From assembly GCA_945870085.1 (NCBI GenBank), contig CAMBQX010000106.1, positions 1 to 6,137 of the forward strand: a DNA stretch of 6,137 nucleotides, given 5' to 3'. Shown here piece after piece: positions 1 to 5,207 of this stretch. Positions within the stretch are counted from its first letter, which is position 1. Each line of letters opens with the position of its first letter. The notes under the pieces were generated by a model. That model did not search any database. It saw only the letters and a list, made by a program, of their open reading frames with translations, and was not told the origin of the DNA. The position numbers were made by a program, and so were the translations under genes. The DNA is from Bifidobacterium breve (GTDB lineage: Bacteria > Actinomycetota > Actinomycetes > S36-B12).

Positions 1-1236
1 CGCGGCTGACCCTCCCGAAGTTGTAGCCCCACTTGTTGAAATCTCACCAGCCGTGATGTTCACCGAGCCGATAGTGCCAGCGACCGGGGCCACCAAGGTG
101 GTGTCGGCTAAAGCCCGTTGTGCTACCGCCACCGCCGCCTTGGCAGAGTCGAGCGCCGCCTGAGCCACGGTCGGCGTCGCCGCCGTATCGCCAGCACCTA
201 GTGTCGAAGTTGCTGCCTGCGCATTAGTCAGCAAATTCTGGGCGCTCTGCACCGACTGAGCATTGGCAATTTTGCCCTTCTCTTGCGCATTCACCGCATT
301 GGTTAGTGCCTGGCTAGCTGTGCGCACTGAATCAGAGCCCAGTTTCGATTGATCGGCGATCGCTTTACGAAGGGTCACGTTCGCCGTTGATAACGCCATC
401 GATGACTTCTGGACAGTCTGGCTATCTGCCTGCTTACCTTGAGTTTGCGTGGTTACTGCAGAGTCGTAGGCGTGTTGAGCATTAAGGGTGGTGCCTGTAG
501 AAGTAGCGCAGTTCACCGAACTAGAACCAAAGGCAGTGCAAGTCGTTGAGCCAACCGCCTTGGTCTGAGTGAGCGTTTCGGCAGCTTGATTCACCGCTAG
601 GTCATATGCCGTGGCTGCATTCGCCGCCGCCGTCACGGCCGCGTCGTAATTTATTTGGGCGCTCTTCACCCCGTTTTGGGCAGAGCGAATTGCTTCTGCT
701 GCCGACGCGTTAGGGCAGGTTGCGTCATCTGGATTAACGCACGCATCCGCCCACAACTTTTCAGCCGCGACCAGATTAGACCGTGCCTGCAATACCGCGG
801 CCTTCAGACTGTCATTGGAAGCTGCCGCCGCATCACTTGTTAGTTTCAGTTGCACCTGGGCATTGGCAACCGACGAGCCCGAAGTCGAAGCAGAACTAAG
901 TGCTTGCGAAAGGGTCGCCTGTGCTGCTGCGAGTTGTTGCGTTGCCGTTGTCTGGTTCATCGTTGCGAGCACCTGGCCCTGCTTCACCGAATCGCCTGCG
1001 GACACTTCGATACTCGTAACTATCCCCGGTGTCGTAAATGCCAGGTTGATGTCGCCGGCGCTTTCAACCGATCCGCTCGCCGTTACCGTTGATGAGACCG
1101 TAGCCGAAACCACCGTGGCAGTGCGGGCTGGAGCCGACGCCCCCTCGGGCCGCAGTGCGATGCCCACGATCGCACCCAAAACGAGGACAATTGCTAAGAC
1201 GAGGGCCAGGTTGATCCACAGGCGACGGCGTTTCAT
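1..1236 (-). CDS. HlyD/MacA-type periplasmic adaptor (membrane fusion protein), C-terminus missing
   Basis: The frame is open from the ATG at 1236 to base 1 with no stop (412 codons), so the 3' end lies outside the window. Basic residues (MKRRR) precede one membrane anchor at about residues 7-28. The first half of a lipoyl-type domain (GIVTSIEVSAGDSVKQGQ, 71-88) follows, then about 280 residues of Ala/Gln/Ser-rich coiled coil. The second lipoyl half (TTLVAPVAGTIGSVNITAGE) is at 379-398. This order is typical of adaptors that couple an ABC transporter (MacB type) or another exporter to substrate release; the substrate cannot be told. Two cysteine pairs (C166/C174 and C233/C243) sit in the coiled-coil part. 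The start is uncertain: an in-frame ATG at 1251 and a GTG at 1278 are alternatives, and none has a well-spaced ribosome site. The gene follows the small membrane protein on the same strand after a gap of about 100 bp. Confidence 0.88.
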   Translation of the reverse strand, partial: MKRRRLWINLALVLAIVLVLGAIVGIALRPEGASAPARTATVVSATVSSTVTASGSVESAGDINLAFTTPGIVTSIEVSAGDSVKQGQVLATMNQTTATQQLAAAQATLSQALSSASTSGSSVANAQVQLKLTSDAAAASNDSLKAAVLQARSNLVAAEKLWADACVNPDDATCPNASAAEAIRSAQNGVKSAQINYDAAVTAAANAATAYDLAVNQAAETLTQTKAVGSTTCTAFGSSSVNCATSTGTTLNAQHAYDSAVTTQTQGKQADSQTVQKSSMALSTANVTLRKAIADQSKLGSDSVRTASQALTNAVNAQEKGKIANAQSVQSAQNLLTNAQAATSTLGAGDTAATPTVAQAALDSAKAAVAVAQRALADTTLVAPVAGTIGSVNITAGEISTSGATTSGGSAA

Positions 1237-1336
1237 GCCCCTATTGTCCATGCCTGCCGATGACCGGCGCAACGTCACATTGACTGAATCAGGTTCGGGT
1301 TGCGTAAAGCCTCCGAGGTGCTCTTCATCTAAACCC

Positions 1337-1789
1337 TTACCTCACCCTTTGAGCTTGGGTGAGATCCAGCACCAGGAGAAATGCGCCCTGAACTACAACC
1401 GCAGCCCCATCCCCGGCTCCCATCCGTAACTTCCTTCGCCCACCTTCGCCCCGAGCAATTAGCAGAAGACCGCCGGCCATATAACCGACGTCTGCTACCG
1501 CATTTATCAGAAGTAGCTTGCGCAGGGAGCCAGCCTTTTTCGCAGCATCTTCATCGCAGAGCGGACCGCGGCGACGCCTGCTCAGAACACCAGCGCCAGC
1601 GATCAACGCATCAACGGCACCCCAGGCGGCAGTCTGCCGGCCAAAGCCAACCAGATCATCGTTTTGGGCCTTGCGGCCCACTAGGGCCATGATCGTTCCG
1701 ACCGCCACACTTGTAGCCGACCACGCCAGCAATGCGGTGGTAAGGGTGTTCTCCACCAACTGCAGCTGTTGCTCGTTCACATTCGTCAT
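1337..1789 (-). CDS. Small four-helix integral membrane protein (possibly DUF6992-like)
   Basis: This is a 150-residue protein with four hydrophobic segments at about residues 18-38, 52-69, 92-112 and 124-143. An Arg-rich charged loop (SRRRRG, 70-75) lies between helices 2 and 3. The motifs GFGRQTAAWGAVDALIA and, near the C-terminus, GDGAAVVVQGAFLLVLDL recall the 'QxxxWGxxxxxIA ... QGxFLLxxD' pattern I associate with the uncharacterised DUF6992 family; that assignment is from memory and tentative. The start at 1789 is chosen because GGAGGT lies 7 nt upstream; an ATG at 1804 and a TTG at 1807 extend the frame but overlap that site. No function is known. It could be co-transcribed with the adaptor downstream, since no terminator is visible between them. 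Confidence 0.8.
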   Translation of the reverse strand: MTNVNEQQLQLVENTLTTALLAWSATSVAVGTIMALVGRKAQNDDLVGFGRQTAAWGAVDALIAGAGVLSRRRRGPLCDEDAAKKAGSLRKLLLINAVADVGYMAGGLLLIARGEGGRRKLRMGAGDGAAVVVQGAFLLVLDLTQAQRVR

Positions 1790-1796
1790 GCCATTG

Positions 1797-1802
1797 ACCT
1801 CC
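1797..1802 (-). promoter_or_regulatory. Ribosome binding site GGAGGT deciding the start at 1789
   Basis: GGAGGT on the minus strand is separated by 7 nt from the ATG at 1789. It sits inside the longer version of the frame that would begin at 1804 or 1807, which argues for the shorter protein. Confidence 0.75.
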
Positions 1803-2006
1803 ATCAAAAAGGCGAACTAAGAGCGGGCTTCTATCCAAGGTGAGCGGCAGGATCCAAATTAGTCCCCGACCAGGCCCCACCCAAACCTCAAGCGAAACGT
1901 TACTTCGAGTCAGCATTCATTCATTCTGGGTCGCACACGCCTTTCCGCGATTCACATGTGGTTCACTTTAATCAGTCTTGGTCTCAGCCGATTTAAACGG
2001 AAGCTC

Positions 2007-3044
2007 TCACCGAGGAAAGTCAAAGATTGAATTAACTGTGCGCTCGGCCGCTTCAAGTGCCCCTTCAATATGCCCTGCATAATTCGGTGCGGTCTCGGTA
2101 GCCGACCAGTGGAATCGACCACCAAGTTGTGGTTGCTGGTAGACAGCATGACCCAGGAGTGCGAAGCCAGGCGAACTTTGAGCCGATTCAGGTGCAGCCA
2201 TCGCTGGGTTCGTCCACTGCTCGCTGGACCAATCCTGAATCTGGAGTTCTCGCGGTGCGTGTGCACGAGGTCCGAAGATCCGCCCCAACTGTGCGCAAAT
2301 TTCAGACTCAGTCAGGCCGCTTGGCTCACCTGCGCGGGCAAACCCAAAGAGGGCAGACGGGGATCCATCAGGCCCACAAAGATCGTGTATTTCGTGCAGC
2401 GGGCCCGCTCGACTTATCGCGGACCCAGCGAGGCCATCGGAGCGCCAAAAGGGTTCGTCGTACGTCACTACGACCTTGACGGTGTCACTCATCCACACGG
2501 GAGTGCGCTGGGCTATATCAACCAGATTCCCTGGCAGTGCCTCGGGTAGCCGGATGGCCGCCACCGCGACTGCCGGTGGTACCGCGATCACCACATGTTG
2601 AGGCTGCCACCTGCTAGTAGCCGTAAGCACCACTAATTCATCAGTGACTTCAATTACGGGTTGATCCAGCAGCACCACGCCCTGGGGCAACTCCCTCGCC
2701 AGAGCATTAGTCAAAGCGGCGGCTCCGTTGACAAATCGATGTGCTTGCCCATCAATTGGGTTCCCCGGGTACCGGTGCACTCCGTCCCGTTCATCGATCA
2801 TCGCGTCACCGGCGCGGTACTGCGGGAATGTTGCAATCTCAAAGCGATCGGTCATTGCCCGGACTCTTCGCTCACCATCCCAAAACCAAGATGCCCCAAG
2901 ATCTAGTGGACTGGAAAGTAGACGTCCTCCGACGCGGGTCCTGGCCTCGAGCACCGTGACTGCGAGCCCGCCCCGGTGCAAAACTTCACATACCGCCAGC
3001 CCGCTGATACCTGCGCCAATCACGACGACATCGGGTTGATGCAT
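2007..3044 (-). CDS. FAD-dependent amine oxidase (flavin monoamine oxidase family), compact form
   Basis: This 345-residue flavoprotein is expected to oxidise an amine (or a related C-N or C-C bond) with FAD in the cytoplasm; the substrate is unknown. The dinucleotide-binding Rossmann motif is VVVIGAGISG (6-15), with the ribose-binding acid E33 in VLEARTRVGGR (31-41). The family's next motif is LDLGASW (47-53), followed by FVNGAAALTNAL (104-115). K190 in DTVKVVVTYDEPFWR is at the position of the conserved MAO lysine. The C-terminal FAD-binding segment GGRFHWSATETAPNYAG is at 308-324. No cysteine occurs near this segment, so FAD is probably bound non-covalently, unlike mitochondrial MAO. It is shorter than the usual 430-500 residues; the substrate-binding insert appears reduced. 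The start at 3044 follows AGGAGGTGA at 7 nt. A GTG at 3068 would place that site inside the gene. There is no close partner gene: 217 bp separate it from the next gene downstream. Confidence 0.9.
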   Translation of the reverse strand: MHQPDVVVIGAGISGLAVCEVLHRGGLAVTVLEARTRVGGRLLSSPLDLGASWFWDGERRVRAMTDRFEIATFPQYRAGDAMIDERDGVHRYPGNPIDGQAHRFVNGAAALTNALARELPQGVVLLDQPVIEVTDELVVLTATSRWQPQHVVIAVPPAVAVAAIRLPEALPGNLVDIAQRTPVWMSDTVKVVVTYDEPFWRSDGLAGSAISRAGPLHEIHDLCGPDGSPSALFGFARAGEPSGLTESEICAQLGRIFGPRAHAPRELQIQDWSSEQWTNPAMAAPESAQSSPGFALLGHAVYQQPQLGGRFHWSATETAPNYAGHIEGALEAAERTVNSIFDFPR

Positions 3045-3051
3045 ATGTAAT

Positions 3052-3060
3052 TCACCTCCT
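3052..3060 (-). promoter_or_regulatory. Strong ribosome binding site of the amine oxidase
   Basis: AGGAGGTGA on the minus strand is a near-perfect anti-Shine-Dalgarno match, 7 nt before the ATG at 3044, and decides this start over the GTG at 3068. Confidence 0.8.
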
Positions 3061-3183
3061 CGGACCACACCCCGGGGCCCACTATGCCAGTTTGACTACG
3101 CACCCAGAGAACTTCATTAGCCTGGCGAGAGCACGTACCTCAACACACTCCACGCTCAGCAGGTCAAGGCATCGATGAGAAAA

Positions 3184-3219
3184 AGATAGCTCCCTCGGCC
3201 AGAGTCGAGAGAGCTATCT
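3184..3219 (-). terminator. Intrinsic terminator ending transcripts from the small-peptide region
   Basis: AGATAGCTC (3184-3192) pairs perfectly with GAGCTATCT (3211-3219). After one mismatch, CTCG (3194-3197) pairs with CGAG (3206-3209) around an 8-nt loop. Read on the minus strand the stem runs straight into TTTTTCTC, a U-tract, so it should stop transcription coming from the peptide cassettes before the amine oxidase. On the plus strand no U-tract follows. Confidence 0.75.
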
Positions 3220-3455
3220 CGTTGGGTTGCGGCAGTTGGCTTCAAAAACCAACTCTCCTGGAGGCATAAGCGAAGTCAGCTAACTGTGCGGGAATAGTAA
3301 GCAATTCCCTTCCTGCGCAGTGCTCATCACAAGCGCACGCTGACGCCAGTGCTAGAAGCCTTAACTACTCCTCCCAATACTCATGAAATCACCAAAAGTT
3401 CGGCGGGTTGTCGCGCAGGTTTTCAGAGCCCGGGAATGCACCGCGGGGAATGGTA
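3220..3455. other. Non-coding stretch behind the 57-codon peptide gene: long 3' region with hairpins
   Basis: No frame here has a credible start and ribosome site. The stretch lies between the stop of the 57-codon ORF and the terminator at 3184-3219, so on the minus strand it would be a 3' untranslated region of about 240 nt or a small RNA. Two hairpins are visible: AGTTGG/CCAACT at 3234-3254 (9-nt loop) and GGGAAT/ATTCCC at 3290-3309 (8-nt loop). The decamer ACTACTCCTC (plus strand) occurs at 3364-3373 and again at 3455-3464, across the stop codon of the 57-codon ORF. Confidence 0.4.
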
Positions 3456-3470
3456 CTACTCCTCATTCCC
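3446..3470 (-). repeat. Hairpin spanning the stop codon of the 57-codon peptide gene
   Basis: GGGAATG at 3446-3452 pairs with CATTCCC at 3464-3470 around an 11-nt loop that holds the TAG stop. A second GGGAATG at 3432-3438 could compete for the same partner. No U-tract follows, so it is not an obvious terminator. Confidence 0.45.
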
Positions 3471-3629
3471 ATCAAAACACGCACACGCCGGCACACCCGA
3501 GCCGTAGGAGCCTGAGGGGTTTAGGGTGCCGCCGATACCGGCCACACCAGGCCGTGCCCAACCAACACCGAGTGCGAGCCGATCAGTTGGCGCTGAACTT
3601 GCTGGGGTAGCGATATCAATATTTGGCAT
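3456..3629 (-). CDS. Small putative precursor-like peptide, 57 residues, Cys-containing tail
   Basis: I do not recognise this family. The peptide begins MPNIDIATP, continues SSAPTDRLALGV and RPGVAGIGG, and ends in a Gly/Ser-rich tail with ACACFDGNEE (Cys49, Cys51). It has no signal peptide or membrane segment. The start at 3629 has GGAG at 6 nt and coincides with the start of the paralogous ORF at 4057; an in-frame ATG at 3641 lacks this support. Over the first 38 codons it aligns without gaps to that paralogue, with 13 of 32 differences in third positions, so coding selection is suggested only mildly. Better support is the tail, which recurs at 4183-4224 as ACVCFEGNDD, with Asp and Glu exchanged. 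A conserved leader ending in GG and a variable Cys-bearing tail is the layout of ribosomally made, post-translationally processed peptides, but this is inference. It has its own promoter-like element and its transcript probably ends at the terminator at 3184-3219. Confidence 0.5.
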   Translation of the reverse strand: MPNIDIATPASSAPTDRLALGVGWARPGVAGIGGTLNPSGSYGSGVPACACFDGNEE

Positions 3630-3657
3630 TTCATGCTCCAATAAGTCAACGGGCCAA

Positions 3658-3671
3658 TACCCAGATGGGTA
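3658..3671. promoter_or_regulatory. Palindrome upstream of the 57-codon peptide gene, operator candidate
   Basis: TACCCA-GA-TGGGTA is a perfect 6-bp inverted repeat with a 2-bp centre. It lies just downstream of the proposed -10 box and 28 nt before the start codon, where a repressor or an RNA hairpin could act. The paralogous cassette has a different palindrome at nearly the same place. Confidence 0.35.
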
Positions 3672-3681
3672 CTAGTCGATG

Positions 3682-3709
3682 ATATTAAAACACTTCAGCC
3701 CTAAGACAA
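3682..3709 (-). promoter_or_regulatory. Promoter candidate for the 57-codon peptide gene
   Basis: On the minus strand TTGTCT (3709-3704) and TAATAT (3687-3682) are separated by 16 bp, close to the sigma-70 type consensus. The predicted transcript start would be near 3675, about 45 nt before the start codon. The aligned part of the sister cassette also carries a -35/-10 pair. Confidence 0.45.
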
Positions 3710-3824
3710 GGGTTAAGCAAATAGTTCCCAAATACGAAGATGCGCGTGGGCGTAACGGGGCTACCTGTGCGACGTCGGTTCGGCTGCTACCACTTGGAGT
3801 GTTCGAGTTCACTACCGCAAACAA

Positions 3825-3856
3825 CTGGCCCCCGACCGGGGGCGGTCAGGGGCCAG
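3825..3856 (-). terminator. GC-rich hairpin, probable second terminator behind the 49-codon peptide gene
   Basis: CTGGCCCC (3825-3832) pairs with GGGGCCAG (3849-3856). After one mismatch, GACC (3834-3837) pairs with GGTC (3844-3847) around a 6-nt loop. On the minus strand TTGTTT follows, a weak U-tract. It separates the two peptide cassettes. Confidence 0.6.
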
Positions 3857-3873
3857 CAACAGGCTTTAAAGAA

Positions 3874-3889
3874 CCCACCTAGTGGTGGG
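3874..3889 (-). terminator. Short terminator hairpin 18 nt behind the 49-codon peptide gene
   Basis: CCCACC (3874-3879) pairs perfectly with GGTGGG (3884-3889) around a TAGT loop. Read on the minus strand it is followed by TTCTTT. The corresponding place in the other cassette has no equally good stem. Confidence 0.55.
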
Positions 3890-3907
3890 GAACGGCGCTA
3901 CTCTTCA

Positions 3908-4057
3908 CTACCCGCCATAAATGCATCCCGCCAAAGACCCCTCAGAGGGTAGGGCTCCGTCAATACCGCCCACTCCGGGCCGCACCGGGCTAACACCAAG
4001 TGCGAGCCGATCGACTGGCGCTGAACTAACAGGTGAATTCACATCAATACTTGGCAC
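3908..4057 (-). CDS. Small putative precursor-like peptide, 49 residues, paralogue of the 57-residue one
   Basis: The family is not recognised. Read from GTG at 4057 the peptide begins MPSIDVNSPV, continues SSAPVDRLALGV and RPGVGGIDG, and ends GSLAGCIYGG, with one cysteine (Cys45). GGGAG lies 6 nt upstream of the start, matching the spacing in the paralogue. The position matching that paralogue's upstream ATG is not a start here, and a TAA lies directly before the GTG, so the start is well bounded. Compared with the 57-residue peptide the N-terminal 38 residues align without gaps, while the tails differ in length and sequence but keep a Cys followed by an aromatic residue and Gly. The paired pattern of constant leader and variable tail suggests a processed or secreted peptide. 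It has its own promoter candidate and two hairpins behind it. Confidence 0.48.
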   Translation of the reverse strand: MPSIDVNSPVSSAPVDRLALGVSPVRPGVGGIDGALPSEGSLAGCIYGG

Positions 4058-4093
4058 TTAATGCTCCCAACTCTTAACCGGCCAGCACCCAAC

Positions 4094-4103
4094 CAGGTAC
4101 CTG
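4094..4103. promoter_or_regulatory. Palindrome upstream of the 49-codon peptide gene, operator candidate
   Basis: CAGGTACCTG is a perfect 10-bp palindrome, 36 nt before the GTG start and just downstream of the proposed -10 box. This is the same relative place as the unrelated palindrome TACCCAGATGGGTA in the sister cassette. Confidence 0.3.
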
Positions 4104-4108
4104 TCCCG

Positions 4109-4137
4109 ATGGTAAAACACTCCGGCCCAAAAACCAA
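4109..4137 (-). promoter_or_regulatory. Promoter candidate for the 49-codon peptide gene
   Basis: On the minus strand TTGGTT (4137-4132) and TACCAT (4114-4109) are separated by 17 bp. The -10 box fits the TANNNT pattern, and the flanking GAGTGTTTTA aligns with GAAGTGTTTTA in the promoter of the other cassette. Confidence 0.42.
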
Positions 4138-4182
4138 GGCCCTAGTAAAACTTTCTGAAGTACGAAGATTGCGCAGTTGCCA

Positions 4183-4224
4183 ATCGTCATTGCCCTCAAA
4201 GCACACACAGGCGCCATACCCTCC
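4183..4224 (-). pseudogene. Fragment of a third peptide gene: only the Cys-rich tail remains
   Basis: Read on the minus strand these 14 codons give GGYGACVCFEGNDD, which matches the tail of the 57-residue peptide (GSYG, then ACACFDGNEE). The Asp/Glu swaps (D to E, E to D, E to D) and Gly codon changes look like protein-level conservation. No stop follows: the frame runs on into the upstream region of the 49-codon cassette. A TAG closes the frame about 15 nt upstream and no leader-like sequence precedes it. In a neighbouring frame an ATG at 4262 follows AAGGAG closely, so a frameshifted remnant is one reading. The match is short and could be partly chance. Confidence 0.35.
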
Positions 4225-4491
4225 GGGTCTGATGCACGACTAAGTGAGAATATTCTGCACATCTCCTTGACCCCATCGCCCGGGGTTAATCAGCAGCGGC
4301 ACAGATCCCGTGACGCTTCATGCCAGCGCTTGGCATTATCCTCGGCGGTCGCGTTCAGTTTGTTGAGGTGCCGGTAATCGGACCCGGATGCCACCGGCGT
4401 TCTCAATGAGGTTGCCGGAGCGATTGAGCAATAACAAATGATGGCAACACAATTTGGGATCTCAACTCGCGAGAAGGATCTGAATTGGCGC
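4225..4491. other. Non-coding stretch between peptide remnants and decayed toxin gene
   Basis: I see no credible gene here. A minus-strand frame ending at 4290-4292 contains DYRHLNKLNATAEDNAKRWH, which looks protein-like, but it has no ribosome site and I cannot assign it. It may be the tail of a decayed gene. Short inverted repeats such as CTCAAT/ATTGAG around 4402-4428 are present but unremarkable. Confidence 0.3.
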
Positions 4492-4734
4492 TCAGGGTTT
4501 GCGGTACGCGTCTGACCTTGAGCTGACTGCCAGCACGGTGACCATCATTTGCCGTCCATCAATGCGGTAAATCACTCGATAGGTACCGCGTCTGGCACTG
4601 TGTCGGTCATCAAGTGGCGCCATGAGTTGTTTGCCCACGCGTTACGAGTTCTCCAGTAGCGGCCCGATGATAAATTCATATGCGGCGAGGGCGACGGATG
4701 TCGGAAGCCCTTCAAGCACCTTTTTTACGCGCAC
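4492..4734 (-). pseudogene. Decayed RelE/ParE-type toxin
   Basis: The minus-strand frame ending at TGA (4492-4494) reads VALAAYEFIIGPLLENS, stop, RVGKQLMAPLDDRHSARRGTYRV (shown in parts), then VIYRI and a C-terminal SRSDAYRKP. HSARRGxYRVIYRI is the core of RelE-family mRNA interferases that pair with Phd/YefM antitoxins. A TAA at 4642-4644 interrupts the frame where relatives usually have NPxRVGK; one C to T change from a CAA codon would make it. The usual N-terminal strand and helix, about 20-25 residues, are also missing: the frame can only begin at a GTG (4734) that overlaps the antitoxin end. Two independent lesions make a working toxin unlikely. Without an intact reference the extent of the 5' loss is an estimate. 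Confidence 0.75.
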
Positions 4735-4939
4735 GCATTGCGGCGGCAAGCGAATCAGCCTCTTCGACACGACCGGCCGCTAGGTCAACTTCAGACGCTG
4801 TGAGATCTCGGATGAGGGTTTCATCGGCCAGTACAGCGATGGTTTCTTCAAGTCGTTCGAGGTCATCCGGAGACATAATCACCGCCGATGCCTTGCCATG
4901 CACGTTTTCGTGAGGAAATGTCGGTCTCCCGCATCGCAT
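4712..4939 (-). pseudogene. Phd/YefM-type antitoxin lacking its N-terminal DNA-binding half
   Basis: The C-terminal part is typical: VHGKASAVIMSPDDLERLEE (13-32) matches the end of the Phd fold, followed by an acidic, Ala-rich tail that would wrap the toxin. The family normally has about 30 more residues before the HGK motif, carrying the dimerising and DNA-binding elements. Here only 12 unrelated residues precede it, and the ATG at 4939 has no ribosome site. I could not find the missing part in another frame just upstream. The end overlaps the toxin remnant by 23 bp in another frame, as expected for an operon pair. A short functional protein cannot be excluded, but decay of the whole pair is simpler. 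Confidence 0.7.
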
Positions 4940-4995
4940 TACAACAGGGCATTACTTCACAACATTCGCCAAGAACACGTTGACGCTCAATGCTG

Positions 4996-5032
4996 CTTGG
5001 GTGCAACCCAAGTTAGCAAGCTGCACGCTTGC
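4996..5032. repeat. Two adjacent perfect hairpins in intergenic DNA
   Basis: CTTGGGT-GCA-ACCCAAG (4996-5012) is a 7-bp stem with a 3-nt loop. Four bases later GCAAGC-TGCAC-GCTTGC (5016-5032) is a 6-bp stem with a 5-nt loop. No U-tract follows on either strand, so they are not plain terminators. The rest of 4940-5207 is AT-richer and shows no gene. Confidence 0.5.
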
Positions 5033-5194
5033 AACCCCATCGCCCATAAATTTCGACGGAACATCGACTAGGGGACAATTTCGGTGGCCGGATCCAAGCT
5101 ATTGAAAAGTAGCATTAAAGAAATCAAGAGTTGTGAATACTGCCGGCCAAGAAACGTGTATTCTGTCAGTTGAAACTTGTGATTCTTGTAATTT

Positions 5195-5202
5195 GAGGGG
5201 AG
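5195..5202 (+). promoter_or_regulatory. Ribosome binding site of the ATPase gene
   Basis: GAGGGGAG ends 5 nt before the ATG at 5208, supporting this start over the in-frame ATGs at codons 11 and 18. Confidence 0.7.
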
Positions 5203-5207
5203 TTGTC

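Larger units (their letters stand above)
3418..3745 (-). repeat. Tandem cassette, copy B (contains the 57-codon peptide gene)
   Basis: This segment aligns over its whole length with 3860-4174. Matching blocks in transcription order are GCGCATCTTCGTA, a GGGC-GAAGTGTTTTA stretch at the promoter, GGAGCATGAAATGCCAA at the translation start, the leader-coding block, and a TTCCCC...AACCTG block behind the stop. Start codons lie 428 bp apart and the upstream TCTTCGTA words are also 428 bp apart. The copies are well diverged, so the duplication is not recent. Confidence 0.7.
3860..4174 (-). repeat. Tandem cassette, copy A (contains the 49-codon peptide gene)
   Basis: This is the counterpart of 3418-3745. 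The strongest nucleotide conservation is in the block coding SSAPxDRLALGV, with further matches at the promoter, the ribosome site and behind the stop codon. Between the two copies lie the GC-rich hairpin at 3825-3856 and about 80 bp (3746-3824) in which I see nothing. Confidence 0.7.

Noticed and set aside
815..1429. Plus-strand frame of 204 codons, and smaller ones at 655-843 and 850-1092
   Set aside because: They are antisense to the adaptor gene, whose minus-strand frame gives clear membrane-fusion-protein motifs. The Cys-rich plus-strand product is a shadow of Ala/Gln/Thr codons.
2070..2549. Plus-strand frames opposite the amine oxidase
   Set aside because: The minus strand encodes complete FAD-binding motifs across this stretch, and the plus frames show no recognisable domain or ribosome site.
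3220..3455. Possible tRNA or tmRNA, suggested by several short stems
   Set aside because: No T-arm GGTTCGA-type motif, CCA end or cloverleaf spacing could be found on either strand.
4074..4262. Minus-strand frame of 62 codons upstream of the 49-codon peptide gene
   Set aside because: It covers the promoter and palindrome of that cassette and has no family resemblance. Its only notable part is the tail-like fragment, which lies in a different frame (4183-4224).
4435..4551. Inverted 10-mers CAAATGATGG and CCATCATTTG about 100 bp apart
   Set aside because: A 10-bp match is expected several times by chance in a window of this size, and nothing else about the pair suggests a transposon end.
4996..5032. 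Integron attC-like recombination site
   Set aside because: The hairpins have no GTTRRRY / RYYYAAC core sites and there is no gene cassette arrangement next to them.
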